From Chondrilla cf. caribensis (taxonomy: Eukaryota > Porifera > Demospongiae > Chondrillida > Chondrillidae), in NCBI GenBank assembly GCA_964020155.1, contig OZ026566.1:4405151-4469150 (forward strand): DNA of 64,000 bases, read 5' to 3'. The notes under the pieces are model-generated. The model saw nothing but the letters and a program-made list of their open reading frames with translations, ran no database searches and was not told where the DNA came from. Both the position numbers and the translations under genes were made by a program. Shown in pieces: positions 1 to 23,200 of this stretch; within the stretch, counting starts at the first letter, position 1, and every line of letters starts with the position of its first letter.

Positions 1-6469
<6,469 letters not shown>

Positions 6470-6573
6470 ATTCCTCTTCCACACAATGGGCGATTCAGAG
6501 TTCGGAAGATTGGAACACCATATAAGGGAGAATTTGGAATGGGACTGTGCCGTTGCCAAAGTTGCAAGATAAA
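6470..6573. promoter_or_regulatory. Putative bidirectional promoter, SNX / DPY30
   Basis: Only 104 bp separate the SNX start (6469, -) and the DPY30 start (6574, +). No TATA box is obvious. The role is inferred from geometry only. Confidence 0.5.
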
Positions 6574-6901
6574 ATGGACGTCGATCAAGTTAATCCAGGC
6601 AACACGCCAAGTGTCCCGGAAAGAATTCAAGAAATAGCCGAAGCCGAGAAAGAAAAGGCTAAGCAGCCTATGCAAAAGGTTGAGATCCAGTCGTTGAGTA
6701 CTCGCGCTTACTTGGATCACACAGTCGTTCCAATTCTTCTAGATGCGATGACAGCTGTGGCAAAGGAAAGGTAACGAAGTGTGATAATGGCTGTCCTCCT
6801 TCCTAGTGTCATTATATCTCACCTCATTTAGACCGGCAGATCCTATAGAGTTTGTATCAGCCTTTCTTTTACACAACAAGGAAAAATACCGCCAATATTG
6901 A
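6574..6901 (+). CDS. DPY30: DPY30 homologue, shared subunit of SET1/MLL histone H3K4 methyltransferase complexes
   Basis: Two exons. Exon 1 is 6574-6770 (ATG GAC GTC GAT; donor AG|GTAACG). Exon 2 is 6832-6901 (acceptor TTTAG, stop TGA). The product is about 88 residues. Its C-terminal half, TRAYLDHTVVPILLDAMTAV then AKERPADPIEFVSAFLLHNK, is the Dpy-30 motif, the helical dimer that docks on ASH2L. The 62-bp intron splits the Arg codon of KER|PADP. The N-terminal 35 residues are acidic and low-complexity, as usual for the family. An in-frame GTG further upstream was not used because ATG at 6574 gives the normal length. Confidence 0.95.
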
Positions 6902-7114
6902 TGCATGATGACCGAAGACTCCAAGACCATCAGGTTTTCTTCTCAGTGGACTAACATGCGGACTGTATTTTATTCACATTTCAACTTCATTGCAAAGTAC
7001 AATCTCAACTCACATCTGTGCTCACAGTAAATTGTGCTTGTACGCACATGTATAATATTGTTCACATATAATACAAATTGGCTGCTTCAGCAAAATTAAA
7101 AAAAATGAATCATG

Positions 7115-9001
7115 TCAGCTTGCTTTAGGATCAGTCTTGTTGTGCAAAATAATGAGCGCCTGTATCATAAGCAGAATTGTACTGACTGTTGACATGCATG
7201 CAATGATATGTGAAAACACACATTATCTATAACAAAGCATACATATGTATGTATATCTGGCTCATTTGTACATACCTTCTTGAGCGATTTCAGCCACTCG
7301 ACTGATTCTTTCTTAGTGTCAAGAAAAGGCTTGAACACTGTCACTCCAGCATGGTGTTTAACTTGCAGTTTGATAACCTTGTTGTCTTCTGCAATGGAAG
7401 CAGAAGAATGAGATATACAGTATTCGAATTACACTGGATATCGGCAATATTCTAATTACAATGAATACAGTATTCAAATTACACTGGATACAGTATCAAA
7501 ATCAGAAGTCTTATTTACCGTATAGTGGGAAATTTTCGCAGATGCCTTTAAAAATGAAAATTCGCAGATAAAATTTTCGCGGATGCTGACCCCAGTCATG
7601 TGATAGAACAACGAGAACGCCTAATTCACAGCTTTTATTTTTTGCGGATGTCAGGCCAACCGTGAAATCTGCAAAAATTTTGTCCCGCAAAATTTCCCTT
7701 TATACGGTATACTGGGGCAGCCACTAGCCCAGAGGGCTACAATTAAGGTGCAATTACACTGGATACAGTATTTGAATTACACTGGATACATGAAGAGTAA
7801 TGGGGCATGGCCAACCTTCACTTCCCGATAAGGTGTTGACTTCTCCAATGCCTTTCATTTTAATTGCATCATGCTCAGGCTGGAATTCGATTCGACTACA
7901 AATTCAATAAAATACGCAATGTGTGTGTGTACATGTGCGTGCATGCGTGTGTGTTCACACATACACTGGTGAGTATGCAGATATCATGTATGTTTGCTGA
8001 ACACGAGAGCTCACTAATGGTCTTGACTCAGACAACAAGTGTACACAGTTTCAGGGTTGTCAGAAAGAGGCAAGGTGAACTGTGCACCTGCATGGGAGAA
8101 TATCTGTCAATAATGTGCTAAGAACATAGTAGTAACACACGAAGTGGTCTACAATATGGATGTCCTATTGAGAAAGGATCTGTTCAAAAATACCATAAAT
8201 TGAATAAATCCGAGATGAAATCCCCTTTCAAAGTATGTAGAAAGCACTAACGATTAGTACGTCATGAAGAGAAGATAAGCCAACATACTTTGTAGAGAAA
8301 TCTTGAGTGCTATGCATGTAGGCTTAGTTTAAAGACAAATGGACAACACTACTTTCGTCTCAGTACCAATGATGTAGGATTGCTAATGTTGACATACTTT
8401 CTACTCCCATATCTCAGTACATCATAAAACATGCTGTCGCACACACCTTTGACAAGTGTCTTCAACTGTGTTTGATAGAATAGATTTTCCAGTTTACACT
8501 TTGGAACACAGTTCACACAAACCCGGACAGGATCAATGAACCCCATACGAGGCAATGGATAGCTGTTTGAACAACCTCCACAAAATATTCCACCACACCT
8601 TCGGCAGTGATGCTACATAAACCAAAACAGAGTCGAATGTTAGACCCTAGACCACAGGTAGGATCTGCACATGCATTGTGACATACGTACATATTACACA
8701 AAACACGAATGGAAAATAACAAGTACATACCCTCCTGTTGAAAAATGAAAACGCCAGCTTGCAGTTCTGACAGGTTGTTGTCTGCATTCACAGTACATAT
8801 ACGGATCGAAACATAATAATCTGATCGACTTTGCAAGAATCAGTTCAAACTGGCGTTAAAGATGACTAACGACCGAATATGTGTCACTCAACTAACACTT
8901 TCATCTGGTATCCACTTTGGCTCGTCGAGGTCGAACAAGGACCTCTCCCCCACCATTTTCAGTCCTCTCGTCGTATGTTGTAAGGTCTTCCCAGACGCCA
9001 T
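7115..9001 (-). CDS. ZFYVE21: ZFYVE21-like FYVE zinc-finger protein
   Basis: Exon 1 8897-9001 ([32 protein letters not shown]) matches the ZFYVE21 N-terminus (EEPQWVPD). A short exon at 8731-8780 ([16 protein letters not shown]) joins 8611 and below ([20 protein letters not shown], then [15 protein letters not shown]). This rebuilds the phosphoinositide-binding RRHHCRRCG signature and eight Cys/His zinc ligands across the junction. Downstream exons encode the C-terminal PH-like region ([20 protein letters not shown], about 7820-7895; [20 protein letters not shown] and EWLKSLKK, about 7276-7390). A last mini-exon (TDPKAS, stop at 7115) is proposed from phase. The human family member acts at focal adhesions and endosomes. 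A 194-bp MITE sits in an intron. Confidence 0.87.
7516..7709. mobile_element. MITE with TACCGTATA terminal inverted repeats
   Basis: The left end TACCGTATAGTGGGAAATTT and the right end (read inward on the other strand) TACCGTATAAAGGGAAATTT match at about 18 of 20 positions. The element is about 194 bp, flanked by TA, and the interior holds further imperfect inverted copies of TTTTCGC(A/G)GAT. It carries no ORF, so it is a non-autonomous DNA transposon, probably with TA target duplications (Tc1/mariner-like or similar). It lies in a ZFYVE21 intron. Confidence 0.85.
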
Positions 9002-9105
9002 TTTCAAGTTTTATTGACCACGCCCACAATTAATTGATCACATGCACAGGGTACACTTTAGACAATTTCATTATTAAGAATTCATTACAAGATGATACTA
9101 AATGG

Positions 9106-10621
<1,516 letters not shown>

Positions 10622-11865
10622 CTTGTTCAGTATGTGTGTATAGTTTAGCCCTGTTACTGTTTGTTCTTTTTGATTTCTTTGTGTTGCTCCACTGTATTAA
10701 TGCAGAAGTTATTTGCCATATTATTTGCTGTAGTGTGAGAGACTTTCACATGCAGAATATATGGATTGCATGAGTTTGAATCAATTGCACATACTGTAGA
10801 CATTTCAATTTCTGTCCCAAAATTATGAATACAAATATTTGATGTCGTTCGATATTGCTAAGTGTGTTCTATATTGCATTGTTTGTTAAATGTACTTGAT
10901 TGTACTGAACTTGTGCCAGCACAAGTGTATTCACAAGTTACAGATGGTTGAGTCTTGCGTTGATAAGTATACTCCCAGATTGCCATTTTGTATGACATTG
11001 TAGTTCCTACTGTGGTTTTATTTTCAAGTGGGTTGTTAGCCTCATAAACCAGCCCCAGTTATGCCCCCCAACCTGCCAATTCGTGCTGAACCAAATGTGG
11101 GAGGAGTAGGTAGGTGTATATTAGCCGTTATGTCCCTCTAAAGATGCCCGAATTTTACACATCTATTGCGTCCCTGCATGGCACAGTTCACGAAAGATTT
11201 ACTAACTTGCATTGTGCAGGGGGGGGGGACTTAGGTTTGTATTAACATATTGCTAATGTAAAATATAGTATTGAAAATTGTACTGAATGTAATGATTCTA
11301 TAGATCTGTATGGCAACTGGACTCAACAATAGTCTGCATGTGTAGGGACATTTGCACTATGCATTCCTGACCCATCTATATATAGTTACTGTATATCTGT
11401 AGGAAAACACTTTAATATTATAATAACAGTGTGTATTAGCAGGGACGGGACATTCCATGGCCTAAAACTTAATGATGTCATTTATTTCATGGTAGACTGG
11501 TTCGTACTTAACCATGTAGAATTAACCACATCTATTTTGCAGCTATGATAGTTGTCAATGAGGCACTACATTATTGGTCACTGTTATAGTTGATTCACTG
11601 TTCATGGGCTGCCTTTCCTTTGTGTAATAGTTCACCACTCACGTCAGAGGTTGGTTTCCTTGATGAGGATATGGAGTAATACCATGACGACCATAAGCGC
11701 GCGATGCATATACGTACATCATTGACAGGGTATCTGAAATCCCGTAAGTACGTTTAACGGTTATCTATTCAATTTCCGGAAAACGCTCCAGCCACACCGA
11801 CGGTGAAGCGAAGTGGATCCTTTCTGTACCATTCGATGGTCGCTATCCAGACGTATCTTTGAACA
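10622..11865. other. 3' flank of calmodulin, no gene recognised
   Basis: AT-rich non-coding stretch holding the presumed calmodulin 3' UTR, a G run at about 11220-11228, and the presumed 5' flank of the decayed copy. I see no convincing exon or mobile element. Confidence 0.5.
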
Positions 11866-12311
11866 ATGGCTGACCGAAGAGCAAATTGCTGAATTCATTG
11901 AGGCATTTTCTCTTTTTGACAAAGATGGCGACGGTAGCATCACTACCAAGAAACTAGCGTTCCCTGGGACAGAACCCCACCGAGGCCGAACTGTAAGACA
12001 TGATCAACGAAGTGGACGCCGACGGAAACGGTACAATTGATTTTCCAGAATTTCTAACCATGATGATGATGGCAAAGAAAATGAAGGAGTCTGATAAGGA
12101 GGAAGAAATTCGCGAGGCTTTCAGAGTCTTCGACAAGGACGGTTCATCGCACGTTTCATCATCGCTGCAGAGCTTCGCCATGTCATGATCAACCTGGGCG
12201 AAAATTTCACCGAAGAAGGAACTAATTGAGTAAATGATTCAAAAAGCTGACACTGATGGAAATAGTCAAGTCAACTACGAAGAATGCCTTTCGATGATGA
12301 CCAACAAATAA
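11866..12311 (+). pseudogene. Decayed calmodulin copy
   Basis: Reads ATGGCTGACCGAAGAGCAAA, against the intact gene in which about 8 more bases separate GCTGA and CCGAAG, so the frame is lost at codon 3-4. A second deletion removes the bases between AAACT(A/T) and GCGTTCCC. Near 12150 extra bases disrupt EF-hand 3, and the EF-hand 4 region contains in-frame stops (ATTGAGTAAATGATT). The remainder (for example [17 protein letters not shown] at about 12013) is nearly identical to the intact gene 1.7 kb upstream, so this is a recent local duplicate. The body ends AACAAATAA at 12311. Confidence 0.9.
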
Positions 12312-12985
12312 TTCATTTGAGCATATCTTGCTCTTAGGCCAGGTATACCATGTCAATGACATGTTTTCTGCTTTGGACTATATCAATATTACTTTATATG
12401 CACATTAATGTAATCAATAATGTACATAGTTTAACTTATTTTATTATTTTTACTCAAGTCATACATGTCCGTACCGACTAATTAATGTTGAAGGATAAGG
12501 TCAATGTTATGTAATCTCAACATGTATGGTGTACAATGGATGGTGTGCTGTAGCTCCTTCAAGACTGATAACAGTGTGTTGCACATTTTGGTTCTAAAAT
12601 TGGACATCCTCTTAGGTTTGAGCCATATTACCGATTAGCTCACGTACGTCTAGGAAATGTCTGATAAGGAAATCGACTGCCGCTCGCAGGTTTCAGCTAC
12701 GTCATAGTAGAGGAGCTCTGTTAGCCAATCAAGTATTAGTATTGCAGTTCCATAACAACGGAAATAAAATAGCACAGTTACCATGGAATTCCAACCGGAC
12801 CCAGTAGTGTAATAGCACACGTGACAATTTGAAATGGGAATTGAAATACCGTAGCGCGGAATTCGGCTTGTACGCGGCTTGGATAGCGATAAGTCTTCTT
12901 GTATTACCGGCAGCTTCCTAGGAATGCAAGCTTCGAATGTCTTTACTTATATGCACTCCGACAAAATACTCGAGGTACTGTCGAA
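12312..12985. other. Spacer with promoter-like elements, no gene recognised
   Basis: Contains AGCCAATC (CCAAT box, about 12723) and CTACGTCA (CRE-like, about 12699), consistent with a promoter for the downstream calmodulin-like gene. Confidence 0.4.
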
Positions 12986-13429
12986 ATGGCCGGGGAAGAG
13001 AAAGTTGCTAAGTATCGAGACGTTTTTGCCTTTTTTGATAAGAAAGGAGACGGTACAATAAGTACAAGCGACCTTGGAACAGCCATGCGTGCTTTAGAAT
13101 TGGATCTTTCCGAAGAAGAACTAAGGGTACTTATTGCTGACGTGGACTCCGAAGGGAACGGTACACTAGATCTGAACGAGTTTCTAGGAATAATGGGCAA
13201 GTACAAATCACCCAAGAAGGAGACAGAGGCCGATTTGTTAGAAGCATTCAAGGTCTTTGACAAGGATGGAAGTGGGGCCATCACTGCTGATGAGTTCGAA
13301 CACATTTTAACTAACTTGGGAGAAACACTAAGCAAAGAGGAGCTCGAAGAAATATTTTTTGAAGCAGGTATTGACCATGACGGAAAGGTTGAATACAAAG
13401 ACTTTGTCAAGACCATCATGCAAAGCTAA
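12986..13429 (+). CDS. Divergent calmodulin-like / EF-hand protein
   Basis: 147 codons in one exon, MAGEEKVAKYRDVFAFFDKK to KDFVKTIMQS. The frame is open upstream to 12899 but only via a non-ATG codon, and the ATG at 12986 gives calmodulin length. Four EF-hand positions are present. Loop 3 (DKDGSGAITADE) is canonical. Loop 1 (DKKGDGTISTSD) has Lys at position 3 and Asp at 12. Loop 2 is DSEGNGTLDLNE. Loop 4 (GIDHDGKVEYKD) lacks the first Asp, so Ca2+ binding there is probably weak. It is a tandem paralogue of the intact calmodulin with its own, possibly Ca2+-restricted, role. It could also be described as troponin-C-like; the partner is unknown. Confidence 0.9.
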   Translation: MAGEEKVAKYRDVFAFFDKKGDGTISTSDLGTAMRALELDLSEEELRVLIADVDSEGNGTLDLNEFLGIMGKYKSPKKETEADLLEAFKVFDKDGSGAITADEFEHILTNLGETLSKEELEEIFFEAGIDHDGKVEYKDFVKTIMQS

Positions 13430-13952
13430 CAGATTTCTTGATAATGTAACAGTACCTACACTAGTTTATAACTGTACTATGTCCCTGCATGTGAAGAGTA
13501 TTACAATATGACATGTAGACACTACAGTCGTTATGTGTACTCTTTATACAGGGAAATTAATACAGTATCTAATTATTGTAGTTAAATATGAATATGAAAT
13601 AATGGTATGATCAAATTAATTTGTGATATGTATTAAGAGCAATGATAAACATAAGCGTACATATAGTTCAAACACAAAGTAAGCTACCTCTACGATCTCA
13701 TGAGGTTCAGTGTAGCCTGAACTCCTTGTGGCTGGATGATTCGAGTGGATAGATCAGAGGAGTCAGCTTGAGTGAATTTGTTGACGTGACCAGCTCCGAC
13801 ACAGCTTGGATCCATGGACTATCAGCTGAATGTAACATTGCATGTAGCAACTGTTATGTTGCGTACAATTCATTGAAAGTGGTGAAATGTGAGTTTTCAG
13901 ATTGGCACAAAATGTACAAATGAAATTATAAATTGTACCTCAGTGATGTTTG
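13430..13952. other. Convergent spacer between calmodulin-like gene and STPG4
   Basis: AT-rich 3' flanks. A minus-strand open stretch at about 13690-13815 (reads GAGHVNKFTQADSSDLSTRI) looks protein-like and is preceded by an AG dinucleotide, but I recognise no family and could not join it to a neighbour. Confidence 0.3.
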
Positions 13953-15689
<1,737 letters not shown>

Positions 15690-15923
15690 GCTTTTCACTT
15701 TTAGGTGCTTAGGTCGACACCACACCCAACTGTTGATTGTCACGCCGTAGGCGTTAATCAAACGCTCACTGCGACTACAGGACCAAGGACCATCAGCGAG
15801 TATAATAATAATAATATTATACGCACTCAGTCGAGTATCTAGATAATCTATTTATGTCAAAAAAGCTAAAAGAAGTAATAAACTCAACAGAAAAACATTC
15901 TACTGTTTCAATTAATGCTATAC

Positions 15924-16120
15924 TCAGAATAGAGAATGCTTATAATTGGATTTCATCTTCAGCAAGTACTTCATACGGATCTGGGCAACATCATACACAA
16001 TATACCTGACCTCAGATAAGGAGACTCCAACACACTCAGAAACAGACACCCCACACATCTGCACACCACACACCATCCACACCATAGACATTGGTATCAG
16101 GTTACACACAAGCGCCTATC

Positions 16121-16194
<74 letters not shown>

Positions 16195-16289
16195 GGAGGG
16201 AGAGAGAGAGGGAGGGAGGGAGGGAGGGAGAGGGAGGGAGGGAGGGAGGGAGGGAGGGAGAGAGAGAGAGAGGGAGGGAGGGAGGGAGG

Positions 16290-16357
<68 letters not shown>

Positions 16358-16526
16358 TACTCGTTGTATAGCAGTGATGTGTTGGTGACAGAGGTACTAG
16401 TGCCCTTCCCCTTGGGGATGACAACATTATCCTGATCTGTGTAGTCCTCTGCCGGGTCTGGGCAGGTGCGACCACAACCTGCAGGAATGAACAAGTTGAA
16501 AATAAAATGTGTTTCATTCACTACTG

Positions 16527-16564
<38 letters not shown>

Positions 16565-18740
16565 GCACACGTGCGTACACATGCAATCACACACACATGC
16601 ATGCACACACACATGCATGCACACAAACACACCTTTAGTACTGTGCTTTCCTGATGGCAGTTTTGTCACATACTTTGCATGTGTCAGTTCATACCTACAA
16701 CAAAGTCAATAAACAACCCAGATGGAACCAAACTGAGAACATACATGTTGACAGTGCAATTCACATGTCTCCAAGAGCAACATCACACAGCAACATCAAA
16801 CCGCAAGGGTCATGGACGCTTGTCCAACAGTAGTTGAAAGACTGAAGGGATGGATGAAAGCCTCGTAGCAACAAGTCGGGTAGCTGCAATAGGTACATAC
16901 TTCCCAGACTCACCTTGGAAACCATGTCAGCAAAATAAACACCTTTGCCAAACATGTAGCCTGTCTACAAGGACAAGGGATCAGTACAGAGAAGCACAAA
17001 GTGGGGTGAACAGGTGCGTGTACTCGAATTGCTGAATATGTGGTCAATCAATACTCTTACCGCTGGTGCTTCCGGAGGGGCTATTCGGAGCCCCTGGGAA
17101 ATGATACCAACAAAGTTAGTGCGGCGCGATCCATGCCACAGCAACTTGTGGTTGTGGAGCTTCTTGAAAGGCTTGAATCGATCCTGTTCTCCTTCTCTGC
17201 AGATTTCAAACACGTCCATGACCTCCAGCTGGTAGGAGGAATGTGTGGCACCATGAGTGTTGGCAACATATTCTGCAAGCATTTTGAATTCTTCGCTATC
17301 CTTAGACAGTGGCTGTACAAGAATCAGAGCATGTAATGTAACAGGTCACACTACTTGCTCTCTGAGAGCCCTCAAGGAATACAAACAGATACATGTGCTT
17401 AACACTTCCAAGGACAACCCAAGAAGTGGCTGAACTACATGTGCAGTGAATGCTGCAGTTCTGAGTAGTTAACTGTGTCCAAAATTAAACACAGCGCTCA
17501 GGAGCATGTGTGGGGGACGTGGCCAACAGTAGTGTGGGGAGATGGCATGACCAACACACACAAGCGGGGAGAGGTTGATTGAACAGGAGATTGCAGTCAT
17601 GGGAAATCCAGATACAGTGGGACCCCTATAGTCCCACTGTAGTGGATGAAGAGAACAGGAAATTGAGTAGGAGATATTGCCTGTATGAGAATTTGGCTGA
17701 AAGAGTCAATACAAAGTGAATATCACACCTTTTGAAGGGAACTGGACAGGGTGAAGCATGATTTGAAGACAACAAGGACATCGAGTACACATTGTGCATG
17801 TACACACATGTACACACATGTACGCACATGTATACACAAGTACACACATGTATGCACATGTAGACTCATGTACATGTACATAATGTAAACAAAGAACACA
17901 CAAGCGTAATAACATCAACATCAATAACCACCACCATGACAACATACCTTGATGTCTGCCTTGAGCTTCTCGTAGTGCATATCGATGGGGTCCCTCTCTC
18001 CAGAGGAAACAGACTCCCTCATCATGCTGTAGGCTATCTCTATCTCAAGAAGGTTGTCTAGCATTGTAGTCTTCTCCTGTCAAAATGCAACAAGTGTATA
18101 TTAAGTACTTCACAGATGAAAAGTAAACAAGTATACAATAAATGAGTAGTAAACAAAGAAGTCAACAACACGTACAGATGAAAAGTAAACAAGTATACAA
18201 TAAATGAGTAGTAAACAAAGAAGTGAACAACACGTACAGATGAAAAGTAAACATGTATACAATAAATGAGTAGTAAACAAAGAAGTCAACAACACGTACA
18301 GATGAAAAAGTAAACAAGTATACAATAAATGAGTAGTAAACAAAGAAGTGAACAACACGTACAGATGAAAAGTAAACATGTATACAATAAATGAGTAGTA
18401 AACAAAGTGAACAACACGTATACAATAATAAAAACACAAACAATGAGTGCTGACCTTGATAAAGGCCTCATTGTCCAGTAAAGGAGGTTTCTTCATCCCA
18501 AAGTCGTGAGGGATGAGTGTGAAGAAACGATTAGAACAGTCGAGTAGCTTCATGTGGTCTTTGTTTCCTTCCAGCTCTCTTTGAGCCTCAGACAGAACTT
18601 CATAGGCGCTCTGAATCTGCTTCTTGGACAACTTGCCCAGTGGCATCTTTTGCATATCAATCTATGCGATTGCAAATGGGAACTGTACAGGCAACAAGTA
18701 CATACCAGGGCCAGGTGGACACATATGGAGCTAACATAGT

Positions 18741-18779
<39 letters not shown>

Positions 18780-18780
18780 A

Positions 18781-18841
<61 letters not shown>

Positions 18842-18926
18842 ACACACACAGACACAGACACACACACACACACACACAGACACAGACACACAGACACAGA
18901 CACACACACACACACACACAGACACA

Positions 18927-18989
<63 letters not shown>

Positions 18990-20138
18990 ACAGCAGTATA
19001 CAACTTACTTCAAACTCCATCATAGCTTGCTTCATCTTTTCCACATCGAATATCATTCTGATCAGATCCTGCACTCTAGGATCAAGCTTGGACTTGCTCC
19101 CAGCATCAGCCATTGCAGCAGCAAAGTCCTCCTCGTCCTGACCATAGTCCATTTCAAGAGGATAAAACTTGTTAGGGTGTTTGACAAAGTTGTCTCCACA
19201 GAGGAAAGAGTTTCCAGTCTTCTCAGCATATACTCTCTCAAACTCAGCCACAGCGTGATCACCATTGAAATAGTTCTAACACAAGAAGTATACAAGAAGT
19301 ATACAAGACGTATACAAGAAGAATACAAGATCTAACACTACTGCCAACCACAGGACTGATGTACAACAGGGTTACACATACACACTTCATAGACTAGGGC
19401 CCCAGCCTCCACTGAAAGTGTAAATACAAACTTGTGCACCACAAGCAATACACTCACGTCAGTCTTATTGCCTCCGATGTCAGTTCCAACACGCCCCCAT
19501 GATCTGAACAACACAAACCTACAACACACCAGGTATGATGAGGTTATAACGAGTGCACAAACCATGCAGTAACCACACAATAGTACACAAATACACACAG
19601 CAGTGGGTACACTTTCATACAATGGGTTCGTGCACCATGTGCAGAACCTTGCTACAGACGCGACTCAGATCTAGTGATGATACAAATATTATTCTGACGT
19701 AAGTTCAAATGTCAACAAAAATGGACTTCACATGGTTACCCATTTCAATATGATGGATCAATGAAGCCTACTCTCATGACCAATATCGCTGCTTGAATTG
19801 CACCCAGGTAGGTACCTAGTGTAGGATTAGTGGGCCCCAAACTACATCCACTCCTTTGACACTCACGAGCTGCCACGATCCGATTCCAAAATTTGCAGTT
19901 TGTAGTAGGAATTGGTCCCCCTCTTGATGTCCACCATCCCCAGAACGGCATTGTAGATGACCTTCTTCTTCTGGTAGACATGATGGCTATGAGCCAGCCC
20001 ACAGTCAGGGTCCACCACTGCCCCACCCTTGACAACCACCTTCTGTTTCTTAGCTACACAGAGGAACACATTCTACATCATCAACTTGTATAGTACTTCA
20101 CAGGGGAGGGGGAGGGACAATGGGATGGAGTATGCACT

Positions 20139-20204
<66 letters not shown>

Positions 20205-23200
20205 ACACACACACATACACACACACCTGTGGGGACTGGAGCTAATTTTGAAGGAGGTCGTTTTGAAGAAGGATCATATTTGTCTTTGAACCTCTTGTTG
20301 AGCAATAGAACCAACAAATGACATACACTGCACAAAGGTGATGACTGCTACAAGTAGTCAAAGTACCTCCTTGCCCCAGTCAGAGATGCAGCTGTCCTCC
20401 AGGGAGGGGGGATCTGTCCCCGACGTGGGGTCCCACAGCACAACACTCTCATCCACAACAGGAACGTCGGCATCCTTAACATCCTGCATCTTGGAGGTGA
20501 GCTTAGAGACCTCGTCTGTGGAGGAAGGAATCCATACAAATCCACACTAACAAATACATGTTCGTACACGTATACCCCTTCACTTGACCAGATAAGCACA
20601 TCAACATACACACAACATCACATCACTGTTGACACACCAGCACCACATCACTGTTGACACACCAACACCACATCACTTTTGACACACCAACACCACATCA
20701 CTTTTGACACACCAACATCACATCACTGTTGACACACCAACACCACATCACTGTTGACACACCAACACCACATCACTGTTGACACACCAACACCACATCA
20801 CTGTTGACACACCAACACCACATCACTGTTAGTTCTCAACTGACGAATACATTGGAATCTTACCCTTTTTACTAATGCAGATGTCTACTTCTTCTGTTGC
20901 CTTGGTAACAATGGTGCCACCCAAACTGGTAACGCACTGTCCCAATTTCCCTTGGCTCTTCGACAGTCGACCCACAATAACCACCTTCAGACCGGCAAGT
21001 GGCTGTTTCCTAAGAGAAAATCACACACAACATGGTGACCGCAGCAGACATTGTGACCGCAGCAGACATTGTCAATTAACAAACAGTAAGAATAACATTA
21101 AAAAATAGAACACACAAATCAAGGATAATGGCTACAAGTAGGAATGTATGCTAAAGCAGAGATAACCAGGGATCCAAGCACCAACCAGGGCTGCAGGTAC
21201 CAACCAGGGCTGCTGACACCAACCGGGGCTGCAGGCACCAACTAGGGCTGCAGGCACCAACCAGGGCTCCAGGTACCAGCCAGGGCTCCAGGTACCAGCC
21301 AGGGCTGCAGGCACCAACCAGGGCTGCTGGCACCAACCAGGGCTGCAGGTACCAACCAGGGCTGCAGGCACCAACCAGGGCTCCAGGTATCAGCCAGGGC
21401 TGCAGGTATTAGCCAAGCATGTAGACAACAAACATACTTTTGATCAACTGATGCTAGTTTCTGAGGTATGGACTTGATCTCAGATTTTTCATGTGAGGGC
21501 CCATCAGTGCTCTCCGATGACTTCAATTTGGTGGGTTTTGGAGGAGCAGTTAGTTTGGGGAAAACTCTGGTCTTCATCACAAACTTGAATTTCTTCCTAA
21601 TACGAGACAAAGAAAACCACACAAATATACAAAGGTAAACACAGTAAACCCTCCATTTGGCCACAGGGGCCGCATGCATCTTGGCAACAACTGGGTGGTG
21701 AAGACTGTCAAAAATCACCCCACCTACTACACAGCAATGGTCAGCATGTTCACAGATAGTGGATTTGAGTAGGCATTCTCTATACAGACACAGCAAAGGC
21801 CCAATGGAGCTTGATTGATGCGTTGTACACATAATAGAGGCCACACACAGCTGGGATATAAGCAGTGGTGAACCTACAGTTCCTCTGAAGCTTCTTTCAT
21901 CTCTGGTGGTATCTTCCAAGGTTTGGTCTCTGGGGATTGCGTCTGGAAAGAGCACTTGGTCCATCCCGAGACATTCCCGGTGCAAACGTAAGCACACACA
22001 GTCGGACTATAAAGACCAAAGTATACACATTAGCACACACCTCACACTAGCACACGTCAGAACTACACTAGCACACACCTCACACCAGCACACAGCGGAA
22101 CTACAGTAGCACACACCTCACACTAGCACACATCAGAACTACAGTAGCACACACCTCACACTAGCACACGGCAGAACTACACTAGCACATGGCAGAACTA
22201 CAGTAACACACACCTCACACTAGCACACGTTAGAACTACAGTAGCACACACCTCACACTAGCACACGGCGGAACTACAGTAGCACACACCTCACACTAGC
22301 ACACAGTACAGGATTCTGAACCAGATGTACTAAGGCACAGTGCCACACTATCTCATCAAAACAGAGCACTATATCTTCACTTAGCAGCTACTCTATAACC
22401 ACTTTGTGATATGAACTCACGAGTACACAAGCTGTCCTCCTTTGCATGTGGTGCAGTTCTGAAGAGCACCAAACAACATCCCATCACAACACCTGTCAAG
22501 GAGCTGGGAACGAAAACCAAACAATAACAACAAGTCAACAAAAAACAACAACTTATGTACACACAGAGTTACAGCCCACACTTGACTGAGTGAAGCTAGC
22601 AGACGACACAGAGTGACGTATGTACCTTGCTCTCGCCAGAGGGGATTTCCTGATTGTTGTAGCTCAGCAGATCCCTCATCTCAGACATGGACAAGTTGCG
22701 ACTCAACATATCGCGTACTGACCACAGCAGCTGACTCTGGTCCTATAGTGTACAGAGGGAACAGCTACTGTCAGAGGAGATCACCACACACACCAGACAT
22801 CATATATATTGTTAATTTGAGGAATACTAGTACCCTCACAAGTATCGTGTCAGAGATATTAGGCTTCAGGTCACTCAATAACAACCAATAGACAATAAGT
22901 GATCCAAAGAGCCTTTCTACTGCTACACAGTACCAACTACGAGAAAGACATGAAGAGGTTTACTTTGAGCTGCTTCTCTTCCTTCTTCTCTTCTTTTGAC
23001 TTTTTCTTAACAGGAGCATCTGTCTCCTCAACACCAACAGCTCCTCTCTTCTTACTATATGCTCCAGACACACGATACACATTCAAGTCAGGTCCACGCA
23101 CTTATAGAGGACATATGCATTCTGTGCTTACCTCTTAGCAACAGCAGTACCGAGATTGTCATTCATCATATCCTTGTCAGTTTGTTTGAGCAGCTTGAAA

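Noticed and set aside
16091..16632. Arg/Glu-rich and Ser/Leu-rich ORFs over the homopurine tract
   Set aside because: Low-complexity translation of (GA)n in an intron; PARP1 exons on both sides join without it.
21132..21374. PAALVG-type repeat protein on the minus strand
   Set aside because: 18-bp intronic minisatellite in PARP1.
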